From NCBI GenBank assembly GCA_041563315.1, contig JBFFNE010000026.1:1-33075 (forward strand): a DNA stretch of 33,075 bases, in the 5' to 3' direction. Every line of letters starts with the position of its first letter. The first letter of the stretch is position 1. This DNA comes from JBFEYJ01 sp041563315. Lineage in GTDB: Bacteria > Pseudomonadota > Gammaproteobacteria > Thiohalomonadales > Thiohalomonadaceae. Below are positions 24,065 through 31,792 of the stretch, piece after piece. A program made the position numbers and the translations under genes. The notes under the pieces are model-generated. The model saw only the letters and a list, made by a program, of their open reading frames with translations. It was not told the DNA's origin and did no database searches.

Positions 24065-25533
24065 CAACGCAAATTGTGGTGGTGGAGAATCTGTCGGACT
24101 GGACCTTTGAAGGTATCGCCGCGGAGGTGGTGCATGTTGATGACTACCTCACCGGTCAGGATTATTTCAAACTGAAAAATGTTCAGGTGATCAACCTGTG
24201 CCGGAGTTACCGTTATCTTAGTGTCGGCTATTACTGCTCGCTGTTGGCCGAGGCAAGGGGGCATCGTGCGCTGCCTTCGGTCAAGACCATGCTCGACCTG
24301 AGTCGCAAGTCGATGTATTCACTGGATACCGAAAATTTGGACACACAGATCCAGAAGGCATTCAGGAAGCATCCGCATAATGACGGCGATGAGATGTTTG
24401 ATATCGATGTGCTGTTCGGGCGCTGCCACAACGATGCGCTCGCCAGTCTGGCCAGGCAGATTTTTGAGGTCTTTCCTTGCCCCCTTCTGCGGGTCAGCTT
24501 TCACCGGCAGGGGAAGTGGCGCATCAGTGCGATCAAATCGTTGGTTCTGTCCCGCTTTTCGGCGAGCAAAGATGAGGATTTTGTCGATGCCTTTCAGCAC
24601 TATCAAAAAAAGCGCTGGCGTGCTCCAAAAGGTCGTTCCTCCTCACGTTACGATATCGCCATCTTGCATGACCCCAACGATGCACAACCCCCCTCGAACA
24701 CCCGTGCACTCAATCAGTTCATCAGGGCCGGACGGGCGCTGGGCGTGGATGTGGAGCTGATCGGGAAACGCGATTATGTACGTTTGGCAGAATACGATGC
24801 CCTGTTCATCCGTGACACCACTCGCATCGATCACTATACCTATCGTTTTGCGAAAAGGGCCGAGAGCGAAGGGATGGTCGTGATCGACGATCCCAGGTCG
24901 ATTTTGTTGTGCACCAACAAGGTTTATCTGGCTGAGCTGTTACGTGCTAATAAGGTGTCGACACCGAAAACGGTCATTGTTGGAAAGAGTGAGATCAGGT
25001 CCGCGGAGAAGATCATCGGTTACCCGATGGTACTTAAAGTACCGGACGGCGCCTTCTCCCAAGGGGTCTTCAAGGTCGAAAATGCGGTGCAGATGCGCGA
25101 GGTAACGCGGCGACTGTTCAAGGAGTCGGAGCTAATCCTGGCGCAGGAGTTTCTCTATACCGAATTCGACTGGCGGGTCGGGATTCTCAATCGCAAACCG
25201 CTCTATGTCAGTCAATATTTTATGTCGAAAAAGCACTGGCAGATCGTGCATTACGATGACAAGGGGGGCTTCACCGAAGGGGGCTTTCGCACCATGGCTG
25301 TTGAAGCGGCGCCTGCCGAGGTGGTTGAGGTGGCGCTGCGTGCAGCCAATCTCATTGGCGATGGTCTCTACGGCGTGGACCTCAAGCAGAGCGCTGATGG
25401 GGTCTATGTTATCGAGATCAACGACAATCCCAATATCGATTCCGGCGTAGAGGATGTCACGCTCAAGGAAGACCTGTACCGCCTCATCATGGCAGAGTTT
25501 GTGCGTCGCCTTGAGCTGCGACGACAGCGCTGA
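24061..25533 (+). CDS. RimK-type ATP-grasp ligase with RLAN-like N-terminal domain
   Basis: From the GTG at 24061 (GTGA overlap with the upstream stop) the product has 490 residues. The N-terminal region (VVVENLSDW to about residue 150) fits the RLAN domain that precedes some RimK-like ligases. A central pre-ATP-grasp domain includes IAILHDPNDAQPPSN and IRDTTRIDHYTYRFA. The ATP-grasp core includes CTNKVYLAELLRANKVSTPK (near 285), YPMVLKVPDGAFSQGVFKVE, DWRVGILNRKPLYV, and Mg-binding YVIEINDNPNID (near 455). ATP-grasp ligases of this group join a carboxylate to an amine, often Glu to peptide ends. The substrate here is unknown, but coupling to the GNAT/peptidase gene implies a joint pathway. 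An upstream frame to 23953 is only the overlap. Confidence 0.9.
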   Translation: MTTQIVVVENLSDWTFEGIAAEVVHVDDYLTGQDYFKLKNVQVINLCRSYRYLSVGYYCSLLAEARGHRALPSVKTMLDLSRKSMYSLDTENLDTQIQKAFRKHPHNDGDEMFDIDVLFGRCHNDALASLARQIFEVFPCPLLRVSFHRQGKWRISAIKSLVLSRFSASKDEDFVDAFQHYQKKRWRAPKGRSSSRYDIAILHDPNDAQPPSNTRALNQFIRAGRALGVDVELIGKRDYVRLAEYDALFIRDTTRIDHYTYRFAKRAESEGMVVIDDPRSILLCTNKVYLAELLRANKVSTPKTVIVGKSEIRSAEKIIGYPMVLKVPDGAFSQGVFKVENAVQMREVTRRLFKESELILAQEFLYTEFDWRVGILNRKPLYVSQYFMSKKHWQIVHYDDKGGFTEGGFRTMAVEAAPAEVVEVALRAANLIGDGLYGVDLKQSADGVYVIEINDNPNIDSGVEDVTLKEDLYRLIMAEFVRRLELRRQR

Positions 25534-25535
25534 GG

Positions 25536-25841
25536 CTATTCACCTTGGTGCAGCTCAGTTGTGCGGTTATTATTTTCCGCCGTTGCTATTTCCATGTAGC
25601 GTTCGAACTCTTGCGCTGGCAATGGGTGACGGTGGTGGTAACCCTGGGCGTACTCACAACCGAACTGGCGTAGCATGTCGCCCTGTTCCGCCTGCTCGAT
25701 CACTTCCGCCATAATCTTCAGTCCCATGGTATGCCCTAGACAAAACGCCTGGAGGATAAGCTGAGCGGTAGCAATGATGAGGATCTTGATGTGGCGACGG
25801 TGGCCTCGGCTTGCGAGTACACACTGGGCAAGTGTCTGCAA
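25536..25841 (-). pseudogene. Truncated EAL-domain (c-di-GMP phosphodiesterase) remnant
   Basis: The 101-codon frame ends with a clear EAL-domain C-terminus. It reads GLKIMAEVIEQAEQGDMLRQ, then FGCEYAQGYHHRHPLPAQEF, matching the usual pattern of GxxxxAEGVE, GCxxxQGYxxxxPxPxxxF. Everything upstream of about 25778, including the EAL motif and most metal ligands, is absent, and AEVIE replaces the usual AEGVE. It cannot be active. The frame's first ~20 codons have no homology I can see and run antisense into the CZB fragment. It is convergent with the ATP-grasp gene, separated by two bases. Confidence 0.7.
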
Positions 25842-26050
25842 GGCACAGCGAAGAATAAATTTGGTGAGAGCCCTGACTATGAGGAGCTACGTCAGGTTCA
25901 TGCTGCTTTTCATCTCAAGGCGGGGGATATTCTGAACAATGTGCTCCATGGTGGAAAAATAGTGCGCTCAATAATCTCAAGGAGCTTCGCTTCCAGTTAG
26001 ACAAGGTGCAGCTGTCCCTCGTAAGACTCTATTCTCACGCTCAGCGTTAG
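25740..26050 (+). pseudogene. Truncated, frameshifted CZB (chemoreceptor zinc-binding) domain
   Basis: From the stop at 25737-25739 a plus-strand frame reads TKRLEDKLSGSNDEDLDV, then VASACEYTLGKCLQG and EELRQVHAAFHLKAGDILNN. This matches CZB domains in the Cys plus LGKxL segment and the HxxFH zinc ligands. The N-terminal His of the domain is missing at the truncation point. At an A5 run (25955-25959) the frame breaks. Adding one A restores NSALNNLKELRFQLDKVQLS and a natural end at TAG 26048-26050. It is the C-terminal tail of a lost chemoreceptor or diguanylate cyclase. No start codon or ribosome site is evident. Confidence 0.65.
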
Positions 26051-26055
26051 TCGTG

Positions 26056-26075
26056 ACAGGACCTGCGGGGCCTGT
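26056..26075. terminator. Hairpin downstream of the DUF1302 gene
   Basis: ACAGG-A-CC / GG-G-CCTGT with loop TGCG (26056-26075) lies just 3' of the DUF1302 stop on the minus strand and just after the CZB remnant on the plus strand. No long T-run is present either way, so it is a weak terminator candidate at best. Confidence 0.3.
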
Positions 26076-26077
26076 TG

Positions 26078-27508
26078 TTAGAAACTGTATTTCAGATCCA
26101 GAAACAACCGGTCATTGTCGTCGATGCGGTTGAACGGCACTTTGCTTCCCTCTGCATAGCTGACAATCCCGCTGGTGAGCGTAAGTGCATCAGCCAGATC
26201 GTATGCTACGGAGTAGCGGCCAAAACCGCCCTTACTGAAGTCTTCGCCAAAGGCCGTCACCAGTGCCAGCAGGTGTAGCCGCGCATTCATAAAGTCTCCC
26301 TGGTAACGCAGCGCCGTTTGCCATTCATCTTCCATGATGCCTTCGTTGGTCAGTAGCGGTTCATAGTCATGGAGGTGGCGGTTGGCGATCTCCAGTGACA
26401 GCGTGGTGTCCCTGAATCCAGCGTATTCGATCCCCAGCAGAGTGTCGGTGCGGCTCAGTGATTTGCCGGATAACGAGGTATAAGCCAGGCCGCTGAAGTG
26501 GGCTGCCTCTCCCTTGAGTAGCCAGTTGCCGGTGGCGATATTGGTAGCAAGTCCGGCCATGGTCAGGCGATGGTGCTGCAGCAGTGGTGTCCCGTCATTG
26601 ATAACAAGGTGCACGTTGTCATCGAAGTGCTGCGCCCAGTAGAGCGACAGGTCCCAGCCGGAAAAGATGCCGTTGGCCGCCAGGGCGTACTCGGCGTTGT
26701 TAGCGCCATCATCGGGAACCTGCTCAACTGGAAGCGGCGACGTATCCGGGTAGAACTCCGAACCGAAGGGGGGGGACTTGTTGAAACGGATCTCGGGGAT
26801 CGCCATGGCGGTTAGGCTCCAGTCTCCGACATAGTAATCGAAACGTGCCATGGTCAGTGGCAGGCGCAGGTCTTCGATATCCACCATGCCGGGTTCGCGA
26901 TTGTCTAGCGGATTGAGGATGTCGGTAATGCGGATGTTGTCGGATTTGCCCCAGACCACGATCTGCCGGCCGAGTTTGAGATCGGTCCGGCGGTTCAGTC
27001 GCCCCTGCAACCACGCCTCGCCGAGCTCCACTTCACTCTCGTAGTCGTCCAGCACCTCCTCGGTGTACCCGTTACGGTCATTGATGGTGTAGGCGGCATC
27101 GTAAAAGCCATGGCCTGCAATATGGGCGCGCCAGTTGCGGGGAAGGTCGGCATCGAGCTCCAGATTGAGCTTGCCGCGCAGACGGGAGAGTCCCCGGTAA
27201 TCGGTCTCACCGGGGAGGGGTGCATCGTGGGCATAGTTGTAGGCCGCACCCAGAGTGAACGCACCGCCCAGTTGCCAAGCTTTTTGTCCCGTGTCGATCA
27301 CGGCGTCCTCTTCCTGGGTGGTGGCCGCGCTCTCCTCAAACCCGCCGAGTATGGCATCGAGGGACGACGCCCCGTCGGCGCTTGCCGCGCTGGCGGCGGG
27401 CTCGTCAAATCCTTGCAACACGCTGTTGAGTTCAGACTCCTGGACGGCAGAAACGTGACTGGCGACAAGTCCAAGGCCAAGTAGTAAAACGTGGCTTTTC
27501 CGTCGCAT
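26078..27508 (-). CDS. DUF1302-like outer-membrane protein
   Basis: This 476-residue protein has a signal peptide (VLLLGLGLVASHVSA). A low-complexity Ala/Ser/Asp/Glu N-terminal linker follows, containing a repeated motif (LNSVLQGFDE at 27-36, LDAILGGFEE at 50-59). The rest is a beta-rich region ending LFLDLKYSF, the terminal Phe typical of outer-membrane barrels. LGRQIVVWGKSDNIRITDIL, ending near NPLDNREP, is characteristic of DUF1302 family members. The gene overlaps the stop of the LolA-like gene by one base (TAATG). In this operon it is the likely outer-membrane acceptor or channel for material moved by the MMPL exporter and its periplasmic carrier. The cargo is unknown. Confidence 0.82.
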   Translation of the reverse strand: MRRKSHVLLLGLGLVASHVSAVQESELNSVLQGFDEPAASAASADGASSLDAILGGFEESAATTQEEDAVIDTGQKAWQLGGAFTLGAAYNYAHDAPLPGETDYRGLSRLRGKLNLELDADLPRNWRAHIAGHGFYDAAYTINDRNGYTEEVLDDYESEVELGEAWLQGRLNRRTDLKLGRQIVVWGKSDNIRITDILNPLDNREPGMVDIEDLRLPLTMARFDYYVGDWSLTAMAIPEIRFNKSPPFGSEFYPDTSPLPVEQVPDDGANNAEYALAANGIFSGWDLSLYWAQHFDDNVHLVINDGTPLLQHHRLTMAGLATNIATGNWLLKGEAAHFSGLAYTSLSGKSLSRTDTLLGIEYAGFRDTTLSLEIANRHLHDYEPLLTNEGIMEDEWQTALRYQGDFMNARLHLLALVTAFGEDFSKGGFGRYSVAYDLADALTLTSGIVSYAEGSKVPFNRIDDNDRLFLDLKYSF

Positions 27509-28305
27509 TACAAGCCCTTTTCCAAACGACGGATGGTGAACATTTGTTCGCTCAAATCCTGGTTGTACTTGACGTTATCGAAGCTGATCTCGGTCTTGTG
27601 CAGCGTGGCCTGCCCCTTCTTGGTGGTCATGCTCATCTCAAGCACGGTCCAGATACCGTCAATTTGCTCCAGGCGACTGACGTCCAGATATTTCAGCCGG
27701 TTGCCCTCATTGACCCAGTGCACCGCACGCACCAGCACGAAGTTGTCCTGGCGGACAAAGGCGATAGACTTGGTGTAGCCGCTCTCCTCGATCTCTTTGC
27801 GGGTTTTCGGCAACGCCTCGATGAGCCACACCTTCGTGCCGCGCACCTCGTCTTCCTTGAGAAGCTTGAAGTCGTAGGCGTCGAGGTTCTTGCGTGTCAT
27901 GTCGGAGTAGTTGAAGTCCGAGCCCATGAAGCTGCCACTCTTGTCGGAAGAGGCGATGCGCTTGGTCTTGCGCAGCGCCGGCAGGTAGAGCCACTGATCG
28001 TCATCTTTCTCGTAGGCATCGTAGTCATAGGTGAGAAATGCCGTGTCTTTTACATCCGCCGGTGAGAGGAAGAACATGATGCGCTGGCTATCCTCGCCCT
28101 TGTCCTTCTCGTAGCTGCGGATGGTGCGAACCCGCTGGCTGCCGTTTTTATCAATGAGCACCATCTTCATGTCGGAGACACGGTTATCACCGTCGTCGCG
28201 ATCATCCACCGCCTGCATAATCTCGTGCGCGCTCATTGCGGCGAAGGCCGACTGTGCGGCAAGCAGGGCGATCGTCATAGCCAGTACATATTTCATCGTT
28301 TTCAT
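27508..28305 (-). CDS. LolA-like outer-membrane lipoprotein-sorting protein family carrier
   Basis: A 265-residue periplasmic protein with signal peptide (YVLAMTIALLAAQSAFA). Mature segments DMKMVLIDKNGSQRVRTI, FLSPADVKDTAFLTYDY, QWLYLPALRKTKRIASSDKS and GSFMGSDFNYSDM are typical of the LolA-like family (PF17131) that accompanies MMPL transporters. The fold, an open half-barrel, carries a lipid or acyl chain across the periplasm. I choose the ATG at 28305 because AGGAG lies eight bases upstream; a GTG at 28314 would sit inside that site. It is separated from the exporter gene by a palindromic repeat (28329-28428) and coupled to the DUF1302 gene. Confidence 0.85.
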   Translation of the reverse strand: MKTMKYVLAMTIALLAAQSAFAAMSAHEIMQAVDDRDDGDNRVSDMKMVLIDKNGSQRVRTIRSYEKDKGEDSQRIMFFLSPADVKDTAFLTYDYDAYEKDDDQWLYLPALRKTKRIASSDKSGSFMGSDFNYSDMTRKNLDAYDFKLLKEDEVRGTKVWLIEALPKTRKEIEESGYTKSIAFVRQDNFVLVRAVHWVNEGNRLKYLDVSRLEQIDGIWTVLEMSMTTKKGQATLHKTEISFDNVKYNQDLSEQMFTIRRLEKGL

Positions 28306-28328
28306 CGTGTTCACTCCTGAAAAGCGTT

Positions 28329-28428
28329 AACGCAAAGTGCGCTAAGGTGCGCAAAACCCGCAAAGAAATGAGAAAGCAAAATTGGCCATTCAGCATTGAA
28401 TACTTTGCGCCCTCTGCGCCTTTGCGTT
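28329..28428. repeat. Palindromic intergenic element, CGCAAAG family, copy 3
   Basis: The left arm (28329-28366) reads AACGCAAAGTGCGCTAAGGT and continues GCGCAAAA. The right arm (28403-28428), read in complement, is AACGCAAAGGCGCAGAGGGC then GCAAAG. The near match in inverted orientation around a ~36-bp core makes a potential long hairpin in the mRNA between the MMPL and LolA-like genes. It could shift the expression ratio of the genes either side. Confidence 0.7.
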
Positions 28429-28436
28429 GAAAGGTT

Positions 28437-30902
28437 TTAGTAATCACTGTCGTCGGCAATGAGATGACTGCGGTGCATCTCAGTCATCAGCGCCGGGGCG
28501 AGGAACAGGTCGGCCAGCAGCGCCATGATGATGGCAAAGCCGGTGAGCAGGCCAAAGTTCACGATGTTGCTGAGATTGGCGCCAATGTATAGGAAAAAGC
28601 CGATGGAGAGCACTACAGTGGTAACCACCATGGCCCGCCCGGTGGTGAGCAGGGTCTTGCGCACCGCCTCGATTACGCTGCCGGTGTCGTGGAGGTAGCG
28701 ACGGTAGTTGTGCATGAAGTGGATGGTGTCATCCACCGCCAGGCCGATGGCAATAGAGCCGATCAACATGGTGAACAGGTCCAGTGGTAGACCGAACCAG
28801 CCCATCAGACCGAGGGTGAGAATGATCGGGGTCAGGTTGGGGATCATGCTCACTAGGCCGATGCGGATATTGCCGATGAGCAGGATCATCATTCCCGTGA
28901 TGATTACCGCGGCGATGAGATAACTCTGGGCCATGGAGTAGATGGTAGCGCTCATGGTGCGGACGAGCAGAGTGTTCATGCCGGTGAAAGTAACAGCAAC
29001 ATCGCTGCCAAAGGTCTGCGCAAAGCGTTTGTCTAGTTCAGTAAGAAAATCATCGTAAAGTATGGCGTCGGCCCAGGGCATTTTGATGGTAAGGCGGGCC
29101 TTGCTGAACTGGGAGTCCACGAAATCCTCCAGGTCGTCGGAGCCGGAGTTTTCAAATAGCAGGATCTCCTGGGCGATGAGTTGGCGGTCGTCAGGAATGG
29201 TATAAAAATCGTCGCGGTTCTCGTTCAGCGCCTTATTGATCTCTTTAAGGATATCGGCCAGGGAGAGAGTTTTGCCAACAAACAGTTCACCTTGCTCAAT
29301 GGTGGAAATATCGCGGCCGATAGCATCAAGCCCCTGCATCATCCCCGGTTCATGGAAGCCGTTGGTCCGTCCGCTGTCGAGGACTACCTCAATGACGCTG
29401 GCACCACGCATATGCTGATCGACAAAATCGGTGGCCTGGCGTGCAGGTTCTTCTTTCGGCAGCCACTCAAAGGGTTTGTGTGAGAATCTCACCTGGCTCA
29501 ATCCGGCGATGCCGATGAGCAGAATCAGAGTGCTAATGGCCAGAATAGCGCGTGAATGCCCGGTGGCGGTATCGGCTATGCGGATCATCAAACGATCCAT
29601 GCGTGTCTGGCGAGTGAGAGCTCGGGTGTCGTTCTTGGCCTTGAGGGGGAGCACTGAAAGCAGTGCAGGTGTCAGCACCAGGGTGTAGACCAGGGCGATA
29701 AGCACACCCATGGCGGCGACCATACCCAGATCGCTGACTGGCGCGATCTGGGCGCCAGCAAAGGAGGCGAGACCGGCCGCCGTGGTTAGTGAGGTCATTA
29801 CGATGGCCAGCCCTGAGTGGCCCAAAGCATGGACGATGGCACGCTCCTTGTGGCGGCTGCTCTCCACTTGCTCGCCATTTTCATGCAGTTGCTGCAGGTG
29901 ACGGAAGAAGACTGACAGCAGATGCACTGAGGCGCCGACACCGACGGCCAGCAGGAAGGAGGGCAGGATCTGGGTCGGCAGTTTGAAGGGGATGCCGAGA
30001 GCGCCCATCAGGCCTAGCGTAGAGAGCAGTGATAGCAGTACCGTCAGCAGCGGCAGCACCACGCCGGAGAGGCGACGGAACAAAAGCAAAAGCACCAGAG
30101 CGATGGCGGCAAAGGCCAGGAGCATGAATTTTTTCATGTCTGCCTGCATCGCTTTTTTTAACACATCGGTCACCACCGGGGGACCCGCTAAATAGATGCG
30201 GAACTCCTCGCTGTCATATGTGGCGGCGATGTGACGGACCTTTTCCACCACCTCGCTGTTTTGGGCGTCGGTGAGCTTGCTGGGTCCGTTAGTGGATAGT
30301 GGTTCCGAGTCAATGGCCATATCCTCGAAGCCGCCGAAGATATCAACATCGCTTTGCTCGCTGACAAAAACATCGGTCTTGAGGATGATGGTGGTGATGG
30401 TGGCGTCCTCAGAGAGAAGCATGTTGTGGTAAACCGGATTGGCCAGGGCGCGTTCCTTGAGTCCCTCAAGCTGTTGTGTATTTTCCGGCCACTGTTCGAG
30501 CAAGTCCTCCACCAGCAGCTCTCCTTCAGAGCCACGCGTATCGCGAGCATTGACCAGCGAGGTGATGTCGTCCAGGTAGGGGGTGTTGTCGCGTAGTTCG
30601 TGATGCAACTGCCGGAGTTTCTTGAGAAAGGCATTATCAAAGACGGTCGGTGCCTTGATGGTCAGCAGGATCAGCTCGTCACGGCCAAACTGTTCTCGGA
30701 AGGCGTTGTAGTCGAGAAGAGTGGGATCCTCTTCATGCAGGAAACCTTCAGTGGAGGTATCGAGGGTCAGCTTGGGTAACTGACTTACCAGAGCGACAAT
30801 GAGCAAAAAAATGGCGAGCAGGGTTTTCCAGTGGTTGCGATAGATCAGGTGACCGAAGGACTCGAAAGCCTGTTCGATGCGCTGGCGAAAGCGGCTGTTC
30901 AT
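28437..30902 (-). CDS. MMPL/RND-family exporter
   Basis: An 821-residue inner-membrane protein with the twofold RND layout. Each half has one helix, a large periplasmic loop, and five more helices. The first helix is LLAIFLLIVALVSQL and the second-half first helix is AILAISTLILLIGIAGL. Sterol-sensing-like membrane bundles include LPSFLLAVGVGASVHLLSVF in the first half and MLIGSIAIGLAVDDTIHFMH in the second, with the Asp-Asp pair expected for proton coupling. Such hydrophobe exporters (MMPL, HpnN-like) move lipids rather than drugs. Its ATG overlaps the tetR stop (ATGA), and the LolA-like and DUF1302 genes follow. The transported lipid is not identifiable from sequence. Confidence 0.9.
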   Translation of the reverse strand: MNSRFRQRIEQAFESFGHLIYRNHWKTLLAIFLLIVALVSQLPKLTLDTSTEGFLHEEDPTLLDYNAFREQFGRDELILLTIKAPTVFDNAFLKKLRQLHHELRDNTPYLDDITSLVNARDTRGSEGELLVEDLLEQWPENTQQLEGLKERALANPVYHNMLLSEDATITTIILKTDVFVSEQSDVDIFGGFEDMAIDSEPLSTNGPSKLTDAQNSEVVEKVRHIAATYDSEEFRIYLAGPPVVTDVLKKAMQADMKKFMLLAFAAIALVLLLLFRRLSGVVLPLLTVLLSLLSTLGLMGALGIPFKLPTQILPSFLLAVGVGASVHLLSVFFRHLQQLHENGEQVESSRHKERAIVHALGHSGLAIVMTSLTTAAGLASFAGAQIAPVSDLGMVAAMGVLIALVYTLVLTPALLSVLPLKAKNDTRALTRQTRMDRLMIRIADTATGHSRAILAISTLILLIGIAGLSQVRFSHKPFEWLPKEEPARQATDFVDQHMRGASVIEVVLDSGRTNGFHEPGMMQGLDAIGRDISTIEQGELFVGKTLSLADILKEINKALNENRDDFYTIPDDRQLIAQEILLFENSGSDDLEDFVDSQFSKARLTIKMPWADAILYDDFLTELDKRFAQTFGSDVAVTFTGMNTLLVRTMSATIYSMAQSYLIAAVIITGMMILLIGNIRIGLVSMIPNLTPIILTLGLMGWFGLPLDLFTMLIGSIAIGLAVDDTIHFMHNYRRYLHDTGSVIEAVRKTLLTTGRAMVVTTVVLSIGFFLYIGANLSNIVNFGLLTGFAIIMALLADLFLAPALMTEMHRSHLIADDSDY

Positions 30903-31561
30903 TGTTTTTCCTTGTAGTTATTGACTGCAGGCGAACGGATCGCGGCCAGAATCAGGTCGGCAATTTGATGACCGGCCTCTTCATGGCTGGGGAAATATTT
31001 CGGTTCGGAGACATCGGGATGATGCTCGGCAATACGACGACGGATCGGTTCATTGGCGGCATAGAAACTCAGACTGCCGATAATCATCATGTGAACCATA
31101 AAGCTGTTGACCGGCCTGAACCGCCCTTGCCGTGTACCGCAGGCAAGGCTGCCGGTCAGTGCGCCGAGGATACGCCCCATTTGATCTATGGCGCCATGTG
31201 AGAGGTTACTGCCACCCGAGGCGACCTCCCGCAATAGAATCGGGGCGGCATAACGCAGGTTGCCGGCGGTGTGGGCAAATACTCCAACATACTCCCTGAT
31301 CTGCTCCTCACAATCATCACGGGTAGCGATAGCGGCTTCTATCTGATCGGCGGTGTGGCGGAATACCCGTTCCAGTACCGCGTGATAGAGCGCCTCTTTG
31401 TCGCCGATCTGGTAATACAGGGTGGCCTTGTTCACCCCCGCGGCTGCAGCCAGCTCATCGACGCGGGCACCTTCGTAGCCCTTTTCGGCAAAGACCTCGG
31501 CAATGCTTTCGATAATCGATTCGGCGGCATTTCCTTTTCCATGTGTTCCAGTGGGTTTCAT
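30899..31561 (-). CDS. TetR/AcrR-family transcriptional regulator
   Basis: A 220-residue regulator with an N-terminal helix-turn-helix domain (AESIIESIAEVFAEKGYEGA, then VDELAAAAGVNKATLYYQIG and DKEALYHAVLERVF) and a divergent C-terminal ligand domain. I take the ATG at 31561; a TTG at 31576 would add five residues but falls in the putative operator. It is first in the exporter operon and coupled to the MMPL gene by ATGA, so it likely represses its own operon in the absence of a hydrophobic ligand. A double palindrome stands directly upstream. Confidence 0.92.
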   Translation of the reverse strand: MKPTGTHGKGNAAESIIESIAEVFAEKGYEGARVDELAAAAGVNKATLYYQIGDKEALYHAVLERVFRHTADQIEAAIATRDDCEEQIREYVGVFAHTAGNLRYAAPILLREVASGGSNLSHGAIDQMGRILGALTGSLACGTRQGRFRPVNSFMVHMMIIGSLSFYAANEPIRRRIAEHHPDVSEPKYFPSHEEAGHQIADLILAAIRSPAVNNYKEKQ

Positions 31562-31574
31562 CACAATCTCGTTC

Positions 31575-31599
31575 AACCATTTGGTTTAACCGTTTGGTT
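31575..31599. promoter_or_regulatory. Likely TetR operator: two tandem 12-bp palindromes
   Basis: AACCATTTGGTT (31575-31586) and AACCGTTTGGTT (31588-31599) share the form AACC-N4-GGTT with centres 13 bp apart. The arrangement is typical of TetR-family sites that bind two dimers. It lies 14 bp upstream of the tetR ATG and would block expression of the whole exporter operon. Binding is inferred. Confidence 0.6.
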
Positions 31600-31660
31600 T
31601 AATGCTCTCTTTTCTCTACCGGCATGTCAATACAACAAAGATGTGAAATGTTTCATCGAT

Positions 31661-31678
31661 CTGTCATAAACTTGTAAC
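31661..31678 (+). promoter_or_regulatory. Pho box (PhoB site) upstream of the PstS-OmpA gene
   Basis: CTGTCATAAACTTGTAAC matches the Pho box plan: CTGTCAT, a 4-bp AAAC spacer, then a diverged second repeat TTGTAAC. The E. coli phoA box is almost identical over the first 14 bases. It faces the phosphate-binding gene whose ATG is at 31793. No strong -10 hexamer is obvious at the expected 10-12 bp distance, though CATAAG at 31695 is a weak candidate. Confidence 0.65.
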
Positions 31679-31727
31679 AATTTGAGTGCGATGACATAAG
31701 TCGTTCGCTTTTACAGTGTGACATTTG

Positions 31728-31747
31728 CGAGCATCCGCGGGTGCTCG
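31728..31747. repeat. 20-bp imperfect palindrome in the PstS-OmpA leader
   Basis: CGAGCATCCGCGGGTGCTCG is palindromic except for one T-G pair, which wobbles in RNA. It lies 46 bp upstream of the start codon and would be in the 5' leader if transcription begins at the Pho box. It may be a protein site or an RNA hairpin; no T-tract follows. The rest of the gap 31602-31792 has no gene. Confidence 0.45.
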
Positions 31748-31792
31748 TAGCGATGTTATCGATTTTAAACAACAATTTTAATGGGAGTGATT

